DNA from: Caldilinea sp.
GTDB taxonomy: Bacteria; Chloroflexota; Anaerolineae; Caldilineales; Caldilineaceae
Length of the DNA stretch: 7,794 nt
Direction: 5' to 3'
Assembly (NCBI GenBank): GCA_026389955.1
Contig: JAPLGY010000320.1
Coordinates: forward strand, 1-7,794
Shown here: positions 1 to 6,217 of the stretch, piece after piece
Layout: each line of letters opens with the position of its first letter
Position numbering within the stretch: the first letter of the stretch is position 1
Program-made: the position numbers and the translations under genes
The notes under the pieces: generated by a model
Told to the model about the DNA's origin: nothing
Database searches by the model: none
The model's input: only the letters and a program-made list of their open reading frames with translations

Positions 1-469
1 CGTGCGCGGCACGATGACCCTGGCGGAGACGATCGGGCGCACGATTCGCGAGGCCCGGGCCGCCCATGTCGATGTCATTGCCCGGCTTTGTGCTGTGACG
101 CAAGGACAGGTGATCTTTCAGGGCAAGGTGGTCGATGTACAGCGGCGTACTGTGGCGGGCTTTGCGCGCGGGGAAGCCATTCTGGAGGGCATCGGTGTGG
201 ATGCAGGCAGTCAGATGAGCATCGAGTTTCAGAATGAAAACCTGATCGCCCGCCGCGACGGCAACGTCAAGGTCAGCGTGCCCGATCTGATCTCGATGGT
301 GGAGGAGGAGACCGGCGAGCCCATCACCACAGAAGGGCTGCGCTACGGTTTCCGGGTCAATGTGATTGGGATGCCCAGCCACCCGCACTGGCGCACGCCA
401 GCTGGGCTGGCGGTGGTAGGCCCCCGCTATTTTGGCTACGACGTCGATTTTGTCCCGGTCGAAGCTTGA
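1..469 (+). CDS. DUF917 family protein, C-terminal part (5' truncated by window edge)
   Basis: The reading frame is open from the left edge (frame of position 2) to TGA at 467-469, giving the last ~155 residues. Family members are about 360 residues long, so this is the C-terminal part. The C-terminal signature is clear: FQNENLIA (about residues 76-83), then VPDLISMVEEETGEPITTE, then LRYGFRVNV, and a final AVVGPRYFGYDVDFVP. These match the conserved end of DUF917 proteins, now also described as S-methyl-thiohydantoin desulfurase-like enzymes. Such genes often sit beside hydantoinase/oxoprolinase (HyuA-type) genes, and any such neighbour would lie to the left of this window. The GTG at 2 lies inside the conserved protein and is not the true start. 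The family call is firm; the exact substrate cannot be read from the C-terminus. A role in polysaccharide synthesis is not expected, so this gene probably marks the edge of the sugar cluster. Confidence 0.85.
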   Translation, partial: VRGTMTLAETIGRTIREARAAHVDVIARLCAVTQGQVIFQGKVVDVQRRTVAGFARGEAILEGIGVDAGSQMSIEFQNENLIARRDGNVKVSVPDLISMVEEETGEPITTEGLRYGFRVNVIGMPSHPHWRTPAGLAVVGPRYFGYDVDFVPVEA

Positions 470-481
470 CCCTTGCGCGAC

Positions 482-1627
482 ATGAATGGCGCTTTGAAGC
501 CGCTGCAAAACCGTCTCCGGATGGCACTGGTGCACGACTGGCTCAACCAGATGGGCGGCGCGGAGAAGGTGCTCGAAGCGCTGGTCGGGCTTTTTCCTGG
601 GGTGCCGGTCTACACAAGCATGTACGACCGCCAGGCCCTGCCCTCTGCCTACCAGCAGTGGGAGATCCGCACGACCTTTATGCAGCGACTGCCAGGGGTC
701 CTGCACCACCACCAGCGCTATCTGCCGCTCTACCCGGTTGCCTTTTCTCGCACCGACCTGAGCGAATACGATCTGGTGCTCAGCAACAAGAGCGGCTTCT
801 GCCATGGTGTCCAGACTGCCCGTTCGCAGCGCCGCGCCTTGCACGTCTGCTACTGTCTGACGCCGACCCGTTTTCTCTGGCTTTTTGACCACTATCGTGT
901 GCGCGAGCAGATTCACCCGCTCCTGAGCGCCGGGCTGCAGCCGTTGCTGGCAGGGTTGCGGCGCTGGGACTATGCGGCAGCCCAGCGTGTCGACCATTTC
1001 ATTGCAATCAGCAGCGAAATTCAACGACGGATCCGGACGATCTACGGACGAGAGAGCGTCGTCATCCACCCCCCGGTGGACACCGACTACTTCCAGCCGG
1101 CGCAGCGTCTGGTGGCTGGCGACTACTATTTGATTGTCAGCCGGCTGATCCCGTACAAACGGATCGACCTGGCGGTGCAGGCCTTTGCTGGGTTGCCCGG
1201 CGAAAAGCTGGTCGTTGTCGGCGACGGTCGCGACCGGGCCGAGCTGGCGGCACGAGCGACCCCCAACGTCACCTTTTTGGGCTGGCAGCCGCGCGAGCGG
1301 GTGCGAGACCTGCTGCAGCGCTGTCGTGCCTTTCTGTTTCCTGGGCTGGAAGATTTTGGCATTGCACCGGTCGAAGCGTTGAGCGCCGGCCGGCCGGTGA
1401 TCGCTTTTGCAGGAGGGGGCGCGCTCGACACCATCCTCCCTGGGCAGACAGGCGAGCTCTTCTCTGAGCAGCGTGCAGAGAGCTTGCAGGAGGCGCTGCG
1501 GCTGTTTGACTGGCAGGCGTACGCGCCGGAAGAGTGCCGAGCGCAGGCCGAACGCTTCAGCACGGCGGCGTTCCGGCACAAGCTGCTGGCGTACCTGGAC
1601 ACTGTGTTGGCTCTGTCTGATGTATAA
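482..1627 (+). CDS. Glycosyltransferase family 4 (GT-B fold), exopolysaccharide assembly
   Basis: From ATG 482 the product is 381 residues, the normal size for a GT4 retaining glycosyltransferase. Such enzymes transfer a sugar from a nucleotide-sugar donor to a lipid-linked or growing glycan at the cytoplasmic face. The N-terminal acceptor domain opens with ALVHDWLNQMGGAEKVLEAL (residues 15-34), with the acceptor-side glycine pair G25-G26. The C-terminal donor domain starts with the YLIVSRLIPYKRIDLAV segment, where R221 and K226 are the usual phosphate-contacting residues. It continues through VVVGDGRDR and FLGW to the EX7E motif E290-D-F-G-I-A-P-V-E298. No transmembrane segment or signal peptide is seen. 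The start is uncertain: TTG 473, ATG 482 and ATG 521 are all in frame and none has a good Shine-Dalgarno. ATG 521 would put the protein start directly at the conserved domain. It lies 12 nt after the DUF917 gene and 93 nt before the Wzz genes. The sugar specificity cannot be told from sequence. Confidence 0.93.
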   Translation: MNGALKPLQNRLRMALVHDWLNQMGGAEKVLEALVGLFPGVPVYTSMYDRQALPSAYQQWEIRTTFMQRLPGVLHHHQRYLPLYPVAFSRTDLSEYDLVLSNKSGFCHGVQTARSQRRALHVCYCLTPTRFLWLFDHYRVREQIHPLLSAGLQPLLAGLRRWDYAAAQRVDHFIAISSEIQRRIRTIYGRESVVIHPPVDTDYFQPAQRLVAGDYYLIVSRLIPYKRIDLAVQAFAGLPGEKLVVVGDGRDRAELAARATPNVTFLGWQPRERVRDLLQRCRAFLFPGLEDFGIAPVEALSAGRPVIAFAGGGALDTILPGQTGELFSEQRAESLQEALRLFDWQAYAPEECRAQAERFSTAAFRHKLLAYLDTVLALSDV

Positions 1628-1628
1628 T
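1623..1628 (+). promoter_or_regulatory. Candidate -10 element (TATAAT) before the Wzz-kinase gene group
   Basis: A perfect TATAAT overlaps the stop codon of the GT4 gene, in an otherwise GC-rich stretch, at the start of the only sizeable gap in the window. No good -35 hexamer lies 16-18 nt upstream. TGGACA at 1596-1601 is a near-consensus -35, but its spacing of 21 nt is too long. Transcription from here would start near 1635 and give a leader of about 85 nt before the first Wzz gene. This is a candidate only. Confidence 0.25.
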
Positions 1629-1664
1629 GGCTGTACAGACCGCACCCGGCAGGTCGTCTGAAGC

Positions 1665-1671
1665 AGGGGAG
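1665..1671 (+). promoter_or_regulatory. Strong Shine-Dalgarno serving the small leader ORF, not the Wzz start
   Basis: AGGGGAG ends 5 nt before the ATG at 1677, which is ideal spacing. It lies about 50 nt upstream of the Wzz start at 1721, far too distant to serve that start directly. It is among the best purine-rich ribosome binding sites in the window, which is why the short ORF after it deserves notice. Confidence 0.4.
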
Positions 1672-1676
1672 CGCCC

Positions 1677-1730
1677 ATGAACAGCGAACCAAGGCTGGAA
1701 GGGTCAACAGGGCACAGGGCATGGAATTGA
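1677..1730 (+). CDS. Putative 17-residue leader peptide overlapping the start of the first Wzz gene
   Basis: ATG at 1677 opens a 17-codon frame (MNSEPRLEGSTGHRAWN) ending at TGA 1728-1730, seven bases past the A of the Wzz ATG at 1721. It has an AGGGGAG ribosome binding site 5 nt upstream, whereas the Wzz start has only weak purine stretches. Overlap of a leader stop with the next start is the arrangement expected for termination-reinitiation coupling, so the ORF could set expression of the Wzz gene. No run of one amino acid typical of attenuators is present, and the peptide resembles nothing known to me. Chance occurrence is quite possible for an ORF this short. Confidence 0.25.
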   Translation: MNSEPRLEGSTGHRAWN

Positions 1731-2407
1731 AAGCGTACGGTGTCATTTTCAAACGGCGCGGTTGGCTGCCTGTGGGGCTGGCGCTGTTGGTGGGGGTGCT
1801 GAGCCTGATTCAACTGCGTCCATGGCAGCCTACCCCGCCGGTCTATACGGCCTCTCTGCGCATGTTGGTCGGCGTGTTGCCGGCCGCCGAACAGGATGTG
1901 GCCGCCTACGACCCACGCTACTATGCCTGGTTGACCAGCGAGTATCTGGTCGACGACTTCACCGAGGTGGTGCGCAGCCAGCTCTTCGCCGAACGGGTCA
2001 GCCAGCGGCTGCAAGGCCTTTCGCTCCCACCGGGGGTGATCCAAAGCAGCGCTGCGACCGGCAAACTGCACCGAATCATCACGCTCAATTTTACGTGGGG
2101 GGACGCCACACAGATCGAGGCCGTTGCGCGAGCGGCGGCAGACGAGCTGACTCAAAACACGGGCTTTTATTTTCAGCAGCTGGGCACCGATCGCGCGGGG
2201 GTGACGCTCTTGGACGGGCCGACGGTGGGGGTGGTCGGGCGCAGCGTGCGGGAACAGATCGAATTCCCGCTGCGTGTGCTGCTGGCGTTTCTGGCTGGGG
2301 TAGGGCTGATCTTTTGGTTGCACTACCTGGATGGGTCGATTCGGCTGGAAGAGGAGCTGGAAGCGCTTGGAATCCCGGTGCTGGGGAGTATCCCTCGGCG
2401 CCGGTAG
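1721..2407 (+). CDS. Wzz-type polysaccharide chain-length determinant / CapA-like membrane protein, first copy
   Basis: The product is 228 residues with the two-membrane-segment layout of the Wzz (chain-length determinant) family. A short cytoplasmic N-terminus (LKAYGVIFKRRGW) leads into a first transmembrane segment at about residues 14-32. An extracytoplasmic domain of about 145 residues follows. A second transmembrane segment lies at about 180-200 (PLRVLLAFLAGVGLIFWL), followed by a cytoplasmic tail that ends in GIPVLGSIP at 217-225. That tail motif is the usual linker between a CapA/Wzz adaptor and a BY-kinase, and here the protein stops right after it without a kinase domain. Such proteins control polymer length and activate the partner kinase. 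ATG 1721 is the first start codon after the in-frame stop of the GT4 gene. Its Shine-Dalgarno is weak and a leader ORF overlaps it. The proline-rich stretch usual before the second membrane segment is reduced to one proline. Confidence 0.85.
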   Translation: MELKAYGVIFKRRGWLPVGLALLVGVLSLIQLRPWQPTPPVYTASLRMLVGVLPAAEQDVAAYDPRYYAWLTSEYLVDDFTEVVRSQLFAERVSQRLQGLSLPPGVIQSSAATGKLHRIITLNFTWGDATQIEAVARAAADELTQNTGFYFQQLGTDRAGVTLLDGPTVGVVGRSVREQIEFPLRVLLAFLAGVGLIFWLHYLDGSIRLEEELEALGIPVLGSIPRRR

Positions 2408-2448
2408 TGGACTGTCGGCAGGGAACACCTGCCTGGTTTGGGGGCAAG

Positions 2449-2455
2449 AGAGGTG
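2449..2455 (+). promoter_or_regulatory. Ribosome binding site that fixes the GTG start of the second Wzz gene
   Basis: AGAGGTG lies 4 nt before GTG 2460. It selects this start over the upstream in-frame ATG at 2331, which lies inside the preceding Wzz gene and would add 43 residues unlike any Wzz N-terminus. Confidence 0.6.
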
Positions 2456-2459
2456 GGGT

Positions 2460-3152
2460 GTGACGTTACAGGAATATGGGCGGATTCTCCGCAGGTGGGG
2501 CTGGCTGGTTGTGCTGGGTCTGCTGTTGGGGGCGACGGCTGCTTTTGGCATCAGCGCCATCCAGAAGGAACTTTACCAGGCCGTGGTGGAAGTCAGCACG
2601 GTGCCGGCTCGGCCGGACTGGGGATTGGGCAACACGGCCAAGGATCTGATGCGCAATTTCACGGCCAATCTCAAGACGCCTGAGATCGCATCGCGCGTGA
2701 TTGCCCGTCAACAGCTCGACATGAACCCCTACGATCTGTTGGCCGACACGCAGATCGAACCGGATTCCAGCACCTTTACGATCAAAGTGCAGGTGCGCAA
2801 CGCCGACGGGGAGGTTGCCAAGCAGGCAGCTTTGGGGTTTGCCGACGAGTTTCTCGAAGAGCGGACTGCCTACTACGCTCAGCTGGACAAGAGCGACCGC
2901 ATCGAGGTCAAGATTCGCAGCCGGGACATCGGCTACAGCCAGATCCAGCCCAAGCCATTGCTCAACGCAGTGGCCGGGGCTGTGCTGGGGCTGCTGCTGG
3001 GGATTGGGCTGGTGCTGCTGCTGACCTGGATGGAGGCGGATCTGCTGCGCACGCCTGCGGCGGTTGAACGCTCGCTGGGGTTGCCGGTGCTCGGCGCGAT
3101 CCCGCGCGGCCGTGCAGGCGTCGCCCGTGCGGACGCTGCAAAGACTGTCTGA
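2460..3152 (+). CDS. Wzz-type polysaccharide chain-length determinant / CapA-like membrane protein, second copy
   Basis: From GTG 2460 the product is 230 residues, almost the same length and plan as the preceding protein. The N-terminus TLQEYGRILRRWGWLVVLGL is a textbook Wzz start, with the first membrane segment at about residues 14-33. A periplasmic or extracellular domain follows, containing LKTPEIASRVIARQ and the FADEFLEERTAYYAQLDKSD region. QPKPLLNAV comes just before the second membrane segment (about 167-187), and the cytoplasmic tail holds GLPVLGAIPRGR at about 207-218. The tail motif is shared with the first copy, which supports tandem paralogy, though the outer domains have diverged. 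Like the first copy it lacks a fused kinase, so it is expected to work with the separate BY-kinase encoded 2.4 kb downstream. It starts 52 nt after the first copy and has a good ribosome binding site. The function is inferred from family; which polymer it controls is unknown. Confidence 0.85.
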   Translation: MTLQEYGRILRRWGWLVVLGLLLGATAAFGISAIQKELYQAVVEVSTVPARPDWGLGNTAKDLMRNFTANLKTPEIASRVIARQQLDMNPYDLLADTQIEPDSSTFTIKVQVRNADGEVAKQAALGFADEFLEERTAYYAQLDKSDRIEVKIRSRDIGYSQIQPKPLLNAVAGAVLGLLLGIGLVLLLTWMEADLLRTPAAVERSLGLPVLGAIPRGRAGVARADAAKTV

Positions 3153-3172
3153 GCGGCTCTGCCGAATTCTTC

Positions 3173-5587
3173 TTGGCTGCTCGAAAGTTCTCCTTTGCGG
3201 TTGTGCTGCGCGCGGGGCAGCGGCGGCTGCCGCTGTTTTTGTTGTTTTTGGCGGTGGTGGCCTACGCTTGGACCTTCAGCGTTCTGACGGTGACGCGTCT
3301 GCATGCTTTTGAGGCGCGTGCCTTCGATATGGGCAACCTGCACCAGACGGTCTGGAACACCGCCCAGGGCGACTGGTTCCGGATCACCAACCAGGAGCGT
3401 GGGCTCACCAACCGGCTTGGCTACCATGTCGAGCCCATTCTGCTGCCGATCGCGCTGATCTACCGGCTCTATCCAGCTCCGGAGCTGCTGTTGGTGCTGC
3501 AGGCAGCGGTGGTGGCGTTGGGGGCGCTGCCTCTTTTTGCGCTGGCACGCCAGCGCGGGCTGGGGGACTGGCTGGGTCTGGTCTTTGCGTCGGCATACCT
3601 GCTCAACCCCACCATTCAGGCGGCCAACTGGCTGGAATTTCATCCGGTCACGTTGGTGCCGACCTTTCTGATGGCCGCCTTTTACTTCCTGGTGGCTGGG
3701 CGGACCGTCTGGTTTGTGGGGTTTGCGCTGCTGGCTGCGGCCTGCAAGGAAGAGATCGGCCTGCTGGTGGCCATGCAGGGGCTCTATGCTGTGTGGGTGT
3801 TGCGCCGGCCGCGGCTGGGGCTGGTGACAGCGCTGCTGGCCGGCGGCTGGTCTTTGCTGGCAGTGTTGGGCATTCAGGCCACTGTGGCCGGCGGCAACAT
3901 TCACTGGGGCCGCTATGCCTATCTTGGGGAGGGCACCGTCGAGAAGGTGGTCAGCCTGGTGACCCGGCCCGACCTGGTCTGGGCCCAGTTGGAGCGGGCG
4001 GCTCCGTTGCGGTACGGCTTTGAGCTGCTGCTGCCTGTGGGATTTGTGGCGCTGTTGGCTCCTGAGCTGTTGTTTTTGGCGTTGCCTTCCTTGGCGATCA
4101 ATTTGTTGGCTGATTTTGCGCCGATGCATCAGGTGACGACCTTGATCTATGCAGCCCCTGTGGTGCCCTTTGTGCTGCTGGCCACCGTCATGGGGGTGGC
4201 GCGTGCCCAGCGGGCTTCCCACCGCGCCCTGCGTTTTGTGGGGCGGGCAGCACCGTTGGCGGTGCTGGGCGGTGCTCTGGTGGGCCAGCAGCTGTGGGGG
4301 TGGCTGCCGGGTGGAGGCAACTCCCTGGCGTTGGAGGTGACGGATCATCACCGCAAGGCCCAGGCAGTGCTGGCGCAGATCCCGCCGGAAGCCGCTGTGT
4401 CTGCCCAGGATCGTCTCAACCCTCATGTCAGTGGGCGACGCACACTTTATCTTTTCCCGCGCGTCGAGGATGCCGACTATGTGCTGCTTGATGCAACTGC
4501 CTCGGCCTGGCCACAGCATCCCAGCGATCTGCGTCGGACGGTCGATGAACTGTTGGCGGGCGATTTTGGGGTTGCCGCGGCCGAGGATGGCTATTTGTTG
4601 TTGCAGCGTGGAGCTGCTGCCCGCGAGCTGCCCCCGGCATTTTTCTCGGCCTGGCAGGTGCCGCCAGAGGGGCTGGCTGGGTTGGCCGAGACTGAAGTCC
4701 TTTTCGGCGACGAGCAGGGAGCGCTGTTGGCGCTGCGCGGCTATGCCGCAGCCTCGGACCGCTACGGAGAACTGGTCGTGACCCTGCTCTGGGAGGCGCT
4801 GCGTCCGCTTGAGCAGGAGTTGCACTTTTACATCGCCTATCTGGACCCACAAAGCCAGCCATTTCAGGAGAGCCAGTTTTATCCGCCGCCCGCACTCCTG
4901 TGGTATCCTACCACGCAGTGGGAACCGGGCCGGGCCGTGAAGATGCAGACCTTGCCCTGGCGGGTAGAGGATGCCCAGTTTGGCCTGGCGGTTGGGGTAT
5001 TTGCAGGGGAAGGTGGCTGGGCGGGCGGCAAGCGGCTGGATGTCGTGCACACAGAGCCGTCTCTGCCCGTGTGGGCAGAGGGAAGCCTGGTCCGGCTGGC
5101 TGGTTTTGCCCGCCAAGGGGCAGGCTGGGCCCCGATCGACCCAGCCGCCGGCGAGGGCGGCGTGCAGCTGGAGAGGGCGTTTGTGGGCGGATTGCAGCTC
5201 GAAGCGGCCAGCTGGCCAGACAAGGGGGTCGCTGGACAGGAACTGCCGGTGACCTTGTACTGGCGGGCGACTGAGCGCTCTGCGGCCGACAGCTCGATCT
5301 TTGTGCAGCTGCACGATGCAGCGGGCAACAATTTTGCTCAGTGGGACGGAGCGCCCGCCGACGCGGTGGGGCAGCTGCCGGTCAGCGCGTGGCCACCTGG
5401 CTGGCGGGGCCGTCAGGAACTGAGGGTGTCGCTGCCCGACACCCTGCCAGCGGGCGAGTACAGCGTCGTGGTTGGGATGTATGACTGGCAGAGCGGGGTA
5501 CGTCTGCGGGTCGCCGGAGAGGAGAGCGTGGTGGCTGGCCGGGTTGGGGTCACCCGCACAGAAACCAGAGAAGGATTGGGGCGATGA
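3173..5587 (+). CDS. DUF2079 membrane protein (putative GT-C-like transferase) with two C-terminal beta-sandwich modules
   Basis: The product is 804 residues. Residues ~19-380 form a polytopic membrane region, with the first segment at ~19-40, and carry DUF2079 hallmarks. These are FDMGNLHQTVWNT with D52 in the first outer loop, NRLGYHVEPI (H85, E87), EFHPV (E155, H157) and ACKEEIG (K192-E194). SAQDRLNPHVSGRRTLYLFP (410-429) then leads to DADYVLLD. DUF2079 is related to GT-C membrane glycosyltransferases, where an acidic residue in the first outer loop is catalytic, so a lipid-phosphate-sugar transferase is possible but unproven. Residues ~508-625 and ~664-780 look like two copies of one soluble module. 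Each has a VTL-x-W strand (534-543; 691-700), a FY/IFV-x-x-L-D/HD strand, W-x-PG (583-586; 740-743) and a VG-x-F/Y turn (607-610; 767-770). This is a beta-sandwich type I associate with Chloroflexota membrane proteins. The start is TTG 3173, 20 nt after the second Wzz gene, without a visible Shine-Dalgarno; GTG 3203 is an alternative. The stop overlaps the kinase start (ATGA). Confidence 0.88.
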   Translation: MAARKFSFAVVLRAGQRRLPLFLLFLAVVAYAWTFSVLTVTRLHAFEARAFDMGNLHQTVWNTAQGDWFRITNQERGLTNRLGYHVEPILLPIALIYRLYPAPELLLVLQAAVVALGALPLFALARQRGLGDWLGLVFASAYLLNPTIQAANWLEFHPVTLVPTFLMAAFYFLVAGRTVWFVGFALLAAACKEEIGLLVAMQGLYAVWVLRRPRLGLVTALLAGGWSLLAVLGIQATVAGGNIHWGRYAYLGEGTVEKVVSLVTRPDLVWAQLERAAPLRYGFELLLPVGFVALLAPELLFLALPSLAINLLADFAPMHQVTTLIYAAPVVPFVLLATVMGVARAQRASHRALRFVGRAAPLAVLGGALVGQQLWGWLPGGGNSLALEVTDHHRKAQAVLAQIPPEAAVSAQDRLNPHVSGRRTLYLFPRVEDADYVLLDATASAWPQHPSDLRRTVDELLAGDFGVAAAEDGYLLLQRGAAARELPPAFFSAWQVPPEGLAGLAETEVLFGDEQGALLALRGYAAASDRYGELVVTLLWEALRPLEQELHFYIAYLDPQSQPFQESQFYPPPALLWYPTTQWEPGRAVKMQTLPWRVEDAQFGLAVGVFAGEGGWAGGKRLDVVHTEPSLPVWAEGSLVRLAGFARQGAGWAPIDPAAGEGGVQLERAFVGGLQLEAASWPDKGVAGQELPVTLYWRATERSAADSSIFVQLHDAAGNNFAQWDGAPADAVGQLPVSAWPPGWRGRQELRVSLPDTLPAGEYSVVVGMYDWQSGVRLRVAGEESVVAGRVGVTRTETREGLGR
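5571..5575 (+). promoter_or_regulatory. Ribosome binding site for the BY-kinase gene, inside the DUF2079 gene
   Basis: AAGGA, within a longer purine run from 5567, lies 8 nt before ATG 5584. Together with the ATGA overlap at 5584-5587 it suggests the kinase is translated both by its own initiation and by coupling to the upstream gene. Confidence 0.5.
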
Positions 5588-6198
5588 GTCTGATCACACT
5601 GTCCGAACCGCACAGCAGAGTGGCTGAAGCGTATCAGAGTCTGCGCACCAGCCTGGAATTTTCCAGCCTGGAAAAACCGGTGCATTCGATTTTGGTGGCG
5701 GCTGTAGACAACAGCACCGACAAGTCGACGTCGGCTGCCAATCTGGCGGTGGTGATGGCCCAGGCTGGGGATCGTGTGATCCTGGTCGATGGGGATTTGC
5801 GCCAGCCACGCCAGCACGAGCTGTTCGGGCTGTCCAACCACAGCGGGCTGGCCCAGTGGCTGGAGGCGGGGGGGGCTCCTCCGCTGCAGCAGACGATGCT
5901 CCCCAATCTGCGCCTTCTGGCCGGCGGGCCCGCCGTCAGCAACCCGGTCGCGCTGCTGAGCACGCGCCGGCTGGGAGAGCGGCTGGGGGAATTGGCCGCG
6001 TTGGCGCAGTATGTGCTGGTCGACGCACCTCCACTGCTCTCTGTCACCGATGCTGCGCTCTGGGCCAGCCAGGTCGACGGCGTGGTTTTGTGGGTCAGCG
6101 GCGGCAGCACACAAAAAACACAGGCACAACGCGCCAAAGCGATCTTGGAGCGAGTCCAGGCCAAGCTGTTGGGCGCCGTGCTGCTGAATGCAGAGTGA
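5584..6198 (+). CDS. BY-kinase (CpsD/CapB-type tyrosine kinase) homologue with degenerate P-loop and no tyrosine tail
   Basis: The product is 204 residues, slightly short for a stand-alone cytoplasmic BY-kinase. In this family the kinase partners with a Wzz/CapA protein and cycles phosphorylation to steer polymer synthesis and export. The family frame is clear: VAEAYQSLRTSLEF (13-26), ANLAVVMAQAG (52-62), Walker A' VILVDGDLRQP (65-75, D69 and D71), the SNPVALL segment (119-125) and Walker B YVLVDAPPLL (143-152). Three expected features are altered. The Walker A loop reads DNSTDKST (42-49), so K47 and S48 remain but the glycines of GEGKST are gone. The EX2RX2R motif has Q18 in place of its first arginine. 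The C-terminus ends at LLGAVLLNAE with no tyrosine cluster; the only tyrosines are Y17 and Y143. ATG 5584 overlaps the DUF2079 stop. The homology is firm, but ATP binding and kinase activity are in doubt. Confidence 0.88.
   Translation: MSLITLSEPHSRVAEAYQSLRTSLEFSSLEKPVHSILVAAVDNSTDKSTSAANLAVVMAQAGDRVILVDGDLRQPRQHELFGLSNHSGLAQWLEAGGAPPLQQTMLPNLRLLAGGPAVSNPVALLSTRRLGERLGELAALAQYVLVDAPPLLSVTDAALWASQVDGVVLWVSGGSTQKTQAQRAKAILERVQAKLLGAVLLNAE
5868..5875 (+). repeat. Homopolymer G8 tract inside the kinase gene
   Basis: Eight consecutive G residues encode the G96-G97 region of the kinase, in a surface-loop-like segment (EAGGAPPLQQ). Such tracts can slip during replication and switch a gene on or off, and they are also frequent sequencing-error sites. 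The reading frame is intact here on both sides of the tract. Confidence 0.5.
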
Positions 6199-6217
6199 AT
6201 CAGGAGAGAACGGACAG

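Noticed and set aside
1636..1660. Inverted repeat CAGAC...GTCTG as a possible terminator or attenuator in the gap before the Wzz genes
   Set aside because: The stem is only 5 bp with a 15-nt loop and no T-run follows, so it is not better than chance.
2331..2459. Upstream start for the second Wzz gene, inside the first
   Set aside because: The added 43 residues do not resemble a Wzz N-terminus, and GTG 2460 has a well-placed AGAGGTG.
2933..5314. A 793-codon open frame on the minus strand opposite the DUF2079 gene
   Set aside because: Its translation is rich in Q, H, R and P with no recognisable motifs, as expected for the complement of a GC-rich coding gene. The plus strand has clear DUF2079 motifs.
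6188..6217. Upstream ATG for rmlA overlapping the kinase gene end
   Set aside because: ATG 6218 has AGGAGAGA at good distance and begins exactly at the conserved MKGLILSGGKGTRL start.
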